DNA from: Balneolales bacterium ANBcel1
GTDB taxonomy: Bacteria > Bacteroidota > Rhodothermia > Balneolales > Natronogracilivirgulaceae
Assembly: GCA_029688905.1 (NCBI GenBank)
Contig: JARULB010000003.1
Location: forward strand, 124,001 to 188,000
DNA length: 64,000 bases
Direction of reading: 5' to 3'
In this document: positions 57,393-64,000 of the stretch, in pieces
Numbering within the stretch: the stretch's first letter is position 1
How the letters are laid out: each line of letters begins with the position of its first letter
The notes under the pieces: generated by a model
The model's input: only the letters and a program-made list of their open reading frames with translations
The model's database searches: none
Told to the model about the DNA's origin: nothing
Position numbers and translations under genes: made by a program

Positions 57393-58211
57393 TTAGTCAG
57401 TAAATCCGGAATCCCGAAGTTTCTTTTCCGTGAGTCCCTCGCCGCCAGAACCGCCCCCTCTTTTGTCCTGGCCGGCACCCATGCCAAAAAAGTCCATCTT
57501 CGGCGTGTTTGAAGCGGATCGGGGGCCGGAAGAGGCCGGCTGGCCCGATCCGGGGGAAAAACCGGAACCGGCACCTGTTCCTGATGTCTGACCGCCCTCA
57601 TCATAACCGGAGGTGTGTTCGCCGGCACGATTTTGCATGAACCGAAGCACATATTTGCCAAGAATGTCAAACTCCAGGTTCACGCGATCCCCTCTCTTGC
57701 GATCGCTGATCACCGTATGCTCCCAGGTGTAGGGGATGATGGCCACGGTGAAATCCTGCGCCGTCTCCCGCGCTATGGTCAGGCTGATTCCGTCTATCGC
57801 AATACTGCCCCGCCCGACGACAAGGTCTCTCCACTCGGGGTCAAACGTTATGGTGACCAGCCAGTTGGTTCCTTCCTTGCGAACATCGGCTACAACGCCG
57901 GTGGTATCGACATGCCCCTGAACGATATGGCCGTCAATGCGCTGCGCCAGCGACAGAGACCGCTCCAGGTTAACCCTGGAGCCGGCTTTCAAACTGCCCA
58001 ATGCGGTTTTTCGCAGTGTCTCTTCAACGACCTGTACCGACACCGAGTTTTTATCCTGCCGGACCACCGTCTGGCAGACACCATTAACACACAAACTGTT
58101 GTCCACCTCGAGGGAATCGGCCAGTTCACAGGAAATGGTCAGCTCCTTTCCGCCTCCGATGTCACGGACCGATTTCACGGTACCCAGCTCTTCAATAATT
58201 CCATTAAACAT
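57393..58211 (-). CDS. ribE: Riboflavin synthase alpha chain with a Gly/Ser-rich C-terminal tail
   Basis: The enzyme makes riboflavin from two lumazines. Two repeated barrel halves are seen: MFNGIIEELG at the start and GHIVQGHVDTTG in the second half, with SIAIDGISLTI and a C-terminal LEFDILGKYV. The core ends near residue 200. The last 70 residues (about 203-272) are a Gly/Ser/Pro-rich, probably disordered extension with a short end (LTEKKLRDSGF), not found in usual homologues. It is downstream of ribD by about 116 bases on the minus strand. Confidence 0.93.
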   Translation of the reverse strand: MFNGIIEELGTVKSVRDIGGGKELTISCELADSLEVDNSLCVNGVCQTVVRQDKNSVSVQVVEETLRKTALGSLKAGSRVNLERSLSLAQRIDGHIVQGHVDTTGVVADVRKEGTNWLVTITFDPEWRDLVVGRGSIAIDGISLTIARETAQDFTVAIIPYTWEHTVISDRKRGDRVNLEFDILGKYVLRFMQNRAGEHTSGYDEGGQTSGTGAGSGFSPGSGQPASSGPRSASNTPKMDFFGMGAGQDKRGGGSGGEGLTEKKLRDSGFTD

Positions 58212-58327
58212 AACTCGTTCACCTCCGGTAAACTTAAAATGTGAATATGCGACCTCCCATCTGTCTGACGAACCCCGTTTTCCGGGATATCATTCGGACA
58301 GGCAGTGTCAACACCATCCCGAAATTT

Positions 58328-59449
58328 CTAAAAATAGCCGGTAAACAGCATGTCGTCACCTGTTTTTTTCCATTCGCCAGAGCGGAACTCAAGAATTTCA
58401 CTCATTCGGTCGATGCCAAGGCCGAGGAAGCTCCGCGTTCCGCCTCCCAGCATTTTGGGCGCGATGAACAGGTGGAGCTTGTCCACGAGATTTTGCCGGA
58501 CCAGGGCGGAGGCCAAATGGTTTCCGGCTTCCACCAGGATGGATGTGATTCCAAGTGCACCCGCCTCACTGATCACCTGTTCCAGATTGGCATGGCCTTC
58601 CAGTTCGGTCACGTTCAACGTTTTGCCGCGAAATGTATCCGGCTGAAGTAGGCTTAGCGCCGGATCCTTTTCGAACCCGGACGGGCGGTTGCCGCAGGTC
58701 ACTCTTATGGTTTTCTCTTCGTGGATATCGCTGAAAAGGTGCAGGTCGTCCGGCAGAGTACCCGGGCCGTCAATCACAATTCTGCGCGGTTGCCTGCCGC
58801 TGACATGCCTGACCGTGAGCCGGGGGTTGTCCATCAATGCCGTGTTCCTGCCTATGAGGACCGCATCGTACTCGCTGCGCCACTGGTGAACCATCTTCCG
58901 GGCCGACGTGCCGGTGATCCACCGGGAGTCGCCGTCCGGAGCCGCTATATACCCGTCCAGTGTCTGTGCCACCTTGAGAATCACGTAGGGTTTGCCGAAC
59001 CGGATATTGAACAGGAACGTCTCGTTAAGGCGCATTGCTTCATCCTCAAGAAGGCCGGTCTCGACGGCGATGCCCTTTTCCCTCATAATTCGCAACCCAT
59101 CTCCGTTCACTTTCGGATTGGGATCTCTCATGGCAACCACCACCCGCTTCAACGGGTATCTGGCAAGCTCAAGGGCACAGGGCGGGGTTTTTCCGTGATG
59201 AGAGCAGGGTTCGAGGGTGACATATACGGTGGCGTCGATCAAATCGGAGCGGTCACGTATGCTGTTCAGTGCATTGATTTCGGCGTGCTCCTTGCCGTAG
59301 CGTTCGTGATATCCTTCCCCAATCAGATCACCGTCTCTTGAATAGATAGTACAGCCAACCAACGGATTGGGAGCTACATATCCCTTCCCTTTGCCGGCGA
59401 GCCTGAGAGCCCGCTTCATCCGTTTTTTGTCTGTCGAGGAGAACCCCAT
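58328..59449 (-). CDS. ribD: Bifunctional riboflavin pyrimidine deaminase/reductase
   Basis: RibD performs the second and third steps from GTP to riboflavin. The deaminase half (about 1-150) has the zinc motifs HAEINAL and PCSHHGKTPPC. The reductase half (about 155-370) has KVAQTLDGYIA, the IGRNTALMDNP region and VEAGNHLASAL. It is 373 residues, normal length. The ATG MGFSSTDKKRM follows ppiD by only 39 bases, so the two probably share a transcript. I see no FMN riboswitch in front of it. Confidence 0.95.
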   Translation of the reverse strand: MGFSSTDKKRMKRALRLAGKGKGYVAPNPLVGCTIYSRDGDLIGEGYHERYGKEHAEINALNSIRDRSDLIDATVYVTLEPCSHHGKTPPCALELARYPLKRVVVAMRDPNPKVNGDGLRIMREKGIAVETGLLEDEAMRLNETFLFNIRFGKPYVILKVAQTLDGYIAAPDGDSRWITGTSARKMVHQWRSEYDAVLIGRNTALMDNPRLTVRHVSGRQPRRIVIDGPGTLPDDLHLFSDIHEEKTIRVTCGNRPSGFEKDPALSLLQPDTFRGKTLNVTELEGHANLEQVISEAGALGITSILVEAGNHLASALVRQNLVDKLHLFIAPKMLGGGTRSFLGLGIDRMSEILEFRSGEWKKTGDDMLFTGYF

Positions 59450-59488
59450 AACCGGGTGGGCTGCTCAAGCGGCAGCCCCTTGCGATAA

Positions 59489-61585
59489 TTACATCGGAGC
59501 CTGCGGCTGCATCATTCTCTGCTGTACGCGGAAGTCGCGAATATCGGCGCCTGCCTTCACGCGATCCACCCATACCTCTGTAAAGGCCTGGTTTTTCCGC
59601 TGCTGAAGTGTATTGCGGATTTCACGGCGATCACTGCTCGAAATTGCCGAGGGATCCGCCATGGTACGCTCGTCGACTACCATCACAAAAGCCGCATTAT
59701 TGCCATCAATCACAGGCGAAAGACGGCCTTCCGGAAGTGAAAAAGCCGCGCCTACCAGTTTTGGTTCCCGTCCGGCACCGGACACGGTAGATGCGCTCAG
59801 GCGAACACTTTCGACAGTCCGCACCTGTTTGCCATGCTGCTCGGCAAATGCTTCAAGCGACTGATGGCCCTCGAGCATCTCGTTGACCCGCCGGGTCATG
59901 AGCTCTTTTCTTTTCTGGTCACGCACCAGGGACTCAACCTGCGACCGGACCTCTTCCAGAGGACGCGGGCCTTCAGGAATCACTTCATCCACCCGGAACA
60001 CGATAAATCGCTCTTCGGTTTCGATCACATCCGAAATATCCCCACGGCGCATGTGGGCCAATTCGTTGAGCAGAAGACGGCTCTGACCCAGCCCCGCAAT
60101 AAACGGGCTGCCTTCGGTGGCAACGGCCTCCTCTACGACAAAACCACTGCGCTCGGCTTCGTCGACAAATCCGTCAGCCTCTGCGAAATACTGGAAATCT
60201 TCAGCTTCATTTGCCAGACGCTGAATGGTCTCAAAAGGATCGGCTTCAATATCACGGCTCAGATCCGCAAAGCGTACTTCGCGGTTTGTTCTGTCTACCA
60301 GCTCCAACAGAGAAATATTGTCTTCTCCCTGGATGGGGCCTGCAATTTGTCCGACAGCGGTATTCGATACCACATTGGCCAGAACATCCTCCGACCATCC
60401 TCCGCGTGAGACATATCCAAGTTCACCGCCCCGTTCAGCCGATGCACTGTGACGCGAATACGAACGGGCAAGCTCTGCAAAAGATTCTCCCCTGTTCAAT
60501 CGCTCCATCAGCTCATATGCCAGGGCCCGGTCCTGATCGTTATTTCTGAGCCTGATCTGACGCACCCGCTCGTAGGTCTGGTCGGAGGAACGCTCTTCCA
60601 GCAACCGGAGCATGTGTGCCCTGTTGTTGTAGATATAGGGTTCGGTCACATCATCTACATCGAGTTCAAACACGCGAAGATGCTCCCGGCGAACTTCATT
60701 CGGACTCAGGAAGCTGTCGAAGTAGCTGGTTTCCGAAAAATTATTGCGCAGAAACTGTTCCGCGTTTTCGGCCTGGCGGAAGTCTTCGCGCAGATCGGCC
60801 AGCTGATTCAGTACTCTGGCAGTATCTTCCGGGGTCGGTTCAATGGAGAACGTGACGTAGGAGAAGCGCCATGACTTGTTTCTGTGGAACCTCTGCTTGT
60901 TGTTATTATAAAATGCCTGGATGTCGGAGTCCGCGATTTCAATTTCATCCGAGGAGATGTCGGAATAGGGAAAACGGACATACCGGAGGCTTGCACGGCT
61001 GTTCTGCTCCTTATAATGCTGTTGAATTTCAAAATCGCTAACCCGCAACGAGGCTTCAAGGTACTGGTTGAGCTTTTGCTGGCGGCGCTGCTCGCGAAGC
61101 TGCTGCTCGATCATGATCCAGATTTCCCTGTTCTCCGGTGATTCGATGGCATTCTGCAGGGCAATACGATCGATGGTGCCGTCTTCGCGGGTAAACTGCT
61201 GACGGATAAAGGGATCGGGGTTGTCGCCGGTGACCATTTCAACCAGTTCGCGGTCGGTAACCGTTATGCCAAGATCCCGCATCCTCTGCTGCAAGATTCT
61301 GTCAACCACCAGCTGCTCCCATGCCATCTCCTCGTACTGGGCACGCACTTCGGTATCGGGACTGGCGCCCGTCTGCTCACGATGCTGCTCAGTAAAAAGA
61401 TTGACACGCTGGTTGAACTCGGCATAGGAAATGGGCTCCCGGTTCACTTCGCCCATATTTCTGGGACCGGCCATCATGGCATCGAATACCTGGGTATCCG
61501 CCAGTACCCAGAGAAGACCGAAAGAGAGGATGAGAATCCAAATGATATATTTGGTGCCGGATCTAAGTTTTTGCATCAAACCCAT
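59489..61585 (-). CDS. PpiD/SurA-type periplasmic peptidyl-prolyl isomerase and chaperone
   Basis: The 698-residue protein has an N-terminal membrane helix (about 13-30, YIIWILILSFGLLWVLA) and a SurA-N-like helical region (about 40-190). A parvulin-type isomerase domain follows (about 345-430) with LNRGESFAELARSYSRHSASAERGGELGYVSRGG. The long C-terminal part is helical and beta-rich. This is the PpiD layout: an inner-membrane-anchored periplasmic chaperone for exported proteins. It is upstream of ribD with 39 bases between. Confidence 0.9.
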   Translation of the reverse strand: MGLMQKLRSGTKYIIWILILSFGLLWVLADTQVFDAMMAGPRNMGEVNREPISYAEFNQRVNLFTEQHREQTGASPDTEVRAQYEEMAWEQLVVDRILQQRMRDLGITVTDRELVEMVTGDNPDPFIRQQFTREDGTIDRIALQNAIESPENREIWIMIEQQLREQRRQQKLNQYLEASLRVSDFEIQQHYKEQNSRASLRYVRFPYSDISSDEIEIADSDIQAFYNNNKQRFHRNKSWRFSYVTFSIEPTPEDTARVLNQLADLREDFRQAENAEQFLRNNFSETSYFDSFLSPNEVRREHLRVFELDVDDVTEPYIYNNRAHMLRLLEERSSDQTYERVRQIRLRNNDQDRALAYELMERLNRGESFAELARSYSRHSASAERGGELGYVSRGGWSEDVLANVVSNTAVGQIAGPIQGEDNISLLELVDRTNREVRFADLSRDIEADPFETIQRLANEAEDFQYFAEADGFVDEAERSGFVVEEAVATEGSPFIAGLGQSRLLLNELAHMRRGDISDVIETEERFIVFRVDEVIPEGPRPLEEVRSQVESLVRDQKRKELMTRRVNEMLEGHQSLEAFAEQHGKQVRTVESVRLSASTVSGAGREPKLVGAAFSLPEGRLSPVIDGNNAAFVMVVDERTMADPSAISSSDRREIRNTLQQRKNQAFTEVWVDRVKAGADIRDFRVQQRMMQPQAPM

Positions 61586-61818
61586 AGAAAAACCTCAGGA
61601 ACGAAATTTAAATAGATATATCTGGTGGTATAAAAGCTGTTAAGATAGCTTGAAAATATACGGCAAATACCGCGAATTACAAAGTCCATAAGGACAACGT
61701 CCGGGTGCCGGTTTTCTTGCCGCACGCAGGCTGTATCACATGAATAATCCGGATTTCAAACGGACCGGCCCTCCGTCCCGAACCCAACGGCACGATACCC
61801 GGGTATCATACTTCAATA

Positions 61819-62751
61819 CTAAAAAATATCCACCAGACGCATATGTTTGAGAAAGTGGCCGGGATCCTCCTTGAGTATTCGGGTAGCCTCTTTCAGGTTC
61901 ACACTCAGGCTATCCAGGTTTTCGTACAGGGACGGATCCTGGATCAGTCTTCCCAGTGTTCCCTCTCCGCTGTTGATCTGCTGCATCATCTGGTTCAGTT
62001 CGGAACTGACGCCGCCCAGCTCTCTGGATATGGTACCCAGCTCCATGCTCGTCGTCTCAAGGTTTTCAAGGATACGTTCCAGATCTGATTCCCGTCCGGA
62101 GCTCAGGGTATCCAGGTTGGCCGTAAAACGACTTAGACTCTTCAGGGAGCGGTCCAGGTCGGAACTGCGCCGCCGAATCAGTTCGTCAACTTCCCGCGAA
62201 GTGCTCCTGAGGGCTGCAAGCGTTTGCTGCAAATCATCTTTCCCGCTCTCTTTGAGCAGTCCCTCAAACTGTTCCAGCACCTCTGCAAGGCTACCGGCCG
62301 ACCGCTCTACATCGGGCCTGATTCCCTCGGCAAACTCTTCCAACTGGGCAAGAGTACCGTAATCATACTCCCCCTGGATATACCCTCCATCAGGGATCAT
62401 CTCCTCCCTGCCGGAGTGAATGATCCGGATGTGCTTTCCGCCGATGAGATCTGACGGCATAATAATCGCCCTGGAACCCACCGGTATCCCCTCGGCATAC
62501 GACAGGTTAAGAACAACTTCGACGCTGTCGGGACCGGCGATTGAAACTCTGTTCACGGAGCCTATCTTCACCCCCGACATGTAGATAGAGCTGCCCGGCG
62601 TGATGCCGTCCACCCGTTCGAAAGCGGTATACAGCTGCAAGCTGGGCCGAAACAGGGGAACATCCTGCATCAGACGGAAACCGATGACCGCTATCAACAT
62701 TGCAACCACAATGGTTAATCCAATTTTGATCTCATTATGAACTTTTTTCAA
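61819..62751 (-). CDS. mlaD: MCE/MlaD-type substrate-binding protein of a lipid transporter
   Basis: The 310-residue protein has an N-terminal membrane helix (about 8-27), the MCE domain (about 38-115, YMSGVKIGSVNRVSI and MPSDLIGGKHIRI), then a long helical coiled coil typical of MlaD-like proteins in this lineage. It binds or channels lipid across the periplasm with MlaE and MlaF. The start codon is a TTG (annotated as Met). It follows mlaF with an 18-base gap. Confidence 0.9.
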   Translation of the reverse strand: MKKVHNEIKIGLTIVVAMLIAVIGFRLMQDVPLFRPSLQLYTAFERVDGITPGSSIYMSGVKIGSVNRVSIAGPDSVEVVLNLSYAEGIPVGSRAIIMPSDLIGGKHIRIIHSGREEMIPDGGYIQGEYDYGTLAQLEEFAEGIRPDVERSAGSLAEVLEQFEGLLKESGKDDLQQTLAALRSTSREVDELIRRRSSDLDRSLKSLSRFTANLDTLSSGRESDLERILENLETTSMELGTISRELGGVSSELNQMMQQINSGEGTLGRLIQDPSLYENLDSLSVNLKEATRILKEDPGHFLKHMRLVDIF

Positions 62752-62769
62752 ACCGGGCTCCGCTTATGG

Positions 62770-63504
62770 TTAAATGGAATATTCGCTTGCTTTGATAAAG
62801 GAATTCAGAGCTTTATGATCGCTGGACTTGAGCTGGTCAAGGGTTCCGTACCAGCTCAGCTTCTGTTCATCCAGAAATGCCACTTTATCGGCCACTCGAA
62901 GCACACTGTGCATATCGTGTGTAATGACAACGGAGGTAATGTCCAGTGTGTCGGCCATCCTGATGATCAGGTCATTGATTTCATCCGATGTTTGAGGGTC
63001 AAGGCCGGATGTCGGCTCATCATACAAAAGATAATCGGGATTGAGGACAATTGCCCGTGCGAGCCCCACTCTTTTCCTCATGCCGCCGGAGAGCTCGGCC
63101 GGTGACTTTTTGCCGATGTCGTTAAGATGAACCAGTTCCAGCGACTCCATCACACGTTTGTGGATGTCGTTGTCTTTCAGTTCGGTGAAGTAACGCAGCG
63201 GAAATGCAACGTTTTCGTATGCCGTGATCGAGTCGAACAGTGCCGCGCCCTGAAACAACACGCCAAAACGCTGCCGCAGCCTCCGAAGGCGTGCATAACG
63301 CATTTCGAAAACATTGAGGCCGTCAATGGTCACCGTTCCGGAGTCGGGATAAAGCAGAACGTTCAAATGCTTCATCAAAACGGACTTCCCCGAACCCGAC
63401 TTGCCGATTACCGCCAGGGTCTCTCCTTCCTCAATAGAGAGGCTTACATCACTCCAGACAAGATTATTGCCAAAGCTTTTTGTAAGATTTTTAATTTCAA
63501 TCAT
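62770..63504 (-). CDS. mlaF: ABC transporter ATP-binding protein (MlaF type)
   Basis: The ATPase of the phospholipid transport complex has a Walker A (GKSGSGKS), a signature LSGGMRKRVGLARA, a Walker B (YLLYDEPTSGLD) and a switch His in VVITHDM. The ATG at 63504 gives 244 residues; the frame's earlier start adds 13 residues unlike the family. It starts 13 bases after the mlaE stop. Confidence 0.95.
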   Translation of the reverse strand: MIEIKNLTKSFGNNLVWSDVSLSIEEGETLAVIGKSGSGKSVLMKHLNVLLYPDSGTVTIDGLNVFEMRYARLRRLRQRFGVLFQGAALFDSITAYENVAFPLRYFTELKDNDIHKRVMESLELVHLNDIGKKSPAELSGGMRKRVGLARAIVLNPDYLLYDEPTSGLDPQTSDEINDLIIRMADTLDITSVVITHDMHSVLRVADKVAFLDEQKLSWYGTLDQLKSSDHKALNSFIKASEYSI

Positions 63505-63517
63505 ATAAAAACAGTAT

Positions 63518-64000
63518 CTATAAGAGCACGAAGGCGAGAACAAAATCAGCCAGCAGAATGTAAATACAGCTCAACACCGTTGCCTGCGTGGTTGCCGTAC
63601 CCACACCTTCAGCGCCACCGGAGGCGAAATACCCCTTGAAACAGGAGATTGAGGTTATGATATAACCGAAAACAAAGGATTTTATGACACCGAAACTTAC
63701 ATCCGCCGGTGAAAACACCTGACGGGCGCCCAGCATGAAGTCGGCAATCGGAACGGCGCCGGTCATGATTCCCCCCAGCAACCCACCGATCATTCCGGAT
63801 ATAACCGCCGCCACATAGATGACCGGAAACATGAATATCCCAGCGAGTACACGCGGCATCACCAGGAAGGTTACCGAGTTGAAGCCCATCGACTCCAGGG
63901 CATCGATCTGCTCGCTCACCGCCATCGTTCCAAGTTCTGTGGCGATACGCGCGCCAACGCGCCCGGCAAGCACAAGCGCACTGATGACGGCCGCAAGCTC
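63518..64000 (-). CDS. mlaE: MlaE-type permease, N-terminus cut by window edge
   Basis: The frame is open to base 64000, so the gene continues beyond. The visible 160 residues contain the family signature VLAGRVGARIATELGTMAVSEQIDAL...LVMPRVLAG and several membrane segments with a Gly-rich middle (ISGMIGGLLGGIMTG). It is the membrane subunit of the Mla/MCE lipid transporter and the first gene of mlaE-mlaF-mlaD. The internal GTG at 63973 is not a true start. Confidence 0.92.
   Translation of the reverse strand, partial: ELAAVISALVLAGRVGARIATELGTMAVSEQIDALESMGFNSVTFLVMPRVLAGIFMFPVIYVAAVISGMIGGLLGGIMTGAVPIADFMLGARQVFSPADVSFGVIKSFVFGYIITSISCFKGYFASGGAEGVGTATTQATVLSCIYILLADFVLAFVLL

Noticed and set aside
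59450-59488. FMN riboswitch before ribD
   Set aside because: The gap to ppiD is only 39 bases, too short for the element, and no conserved core is seen.
1-64000. CRISPR array or insertion sequence
   Set aside because: I saw no regularly spaced repeat and no transposase-like frame or terminal inverted repeat pair.

Overview
The window looks like a chromosomal stretch from a member of the Bacteroidota/Balneolota/Rhodothermota side of the FCB group, most likely a salt-adapted Balneolales-type bacterium. The visible reasons are: three secreted proteins ending in the NYPNPFNP-type sorting domain of type IX secretion; a Gram-negative envelope gene set (LptD, Mla, TamA/TamB, PpiD); a diadenylate cyclase next to folP; a DUF3822-like gene beside rsmD and coaD; an NhaC antiporter; and acid-rich surface proteins. 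This assignment is inferred from gene content, since no 16S gene is present.

Layout. 1-2 kb: a truncated lipoprotein gene, then an AT-rich stretch of broken genes (a vapBC-type toxin-antitoxin remnant and a start-less lipoprotein remnant) ending at tRNA-Pro(GGG). 2-15.3 kb: pheA, tamB and tamA on the minus strand, ndh on the plus strand, then a YfcC-type carrier and an NhaC antiporter. 15.5-29 kb: an AT-richer minus-strand block with gltX and three large or medium secreted proteins carrying cohesin-like domains; the 2335-residue member also has a dockerin-like calcium-loop module. Two strong terminators separate these three genes. 29.7-49 kb: a YdiJ-like FAD/Fe-S oxidase, a PAS-only protein, fdxA-folP-cdaA, a nucleotide pyrophosphatase-like phosphodiesterase, a receiver-metallo-beta-lactamase fusion, a DUF349 protein, an SDR, a receiver-class III cyclase fusion, MscS, Dps, a pseudouridine synthase, two unknowns and a metallopeptidase. 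48.5-57.4 kb: a plus-strand run of housekeeping genes (DUF3822-like, rsmD, coaD, aspC, an FmdB-like protein, yraN, ftsB-like, ROK kinase, lptD). 57.4-64 kb: a minus-strand run with ppiD-ribD-ribE and mlaE-mlaF-mlaD, the first gene cut by the window end.

How the genes fit together. Much of the window serves the outer membrane: LptD inserts LPS, Mla moves phospholipids, TamA/TamB assists outer-membrane assembly or lipid transport, and PpiD helps fold exported proteins. The signalling genes suggest second-messenger control: CdaA for c-di-AMP, a receiver-cyclase, and a receiver-MBL protein that might act on a nucleotide. The most unusual element is the 17.4-29 kb block, where cohesin-like and dockerin-like modules sit in neighbouring proteins predicted to be exported by type IX secretion. 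This could be a self-assembling surface structure, but that is inference from domain patterns read by eye.
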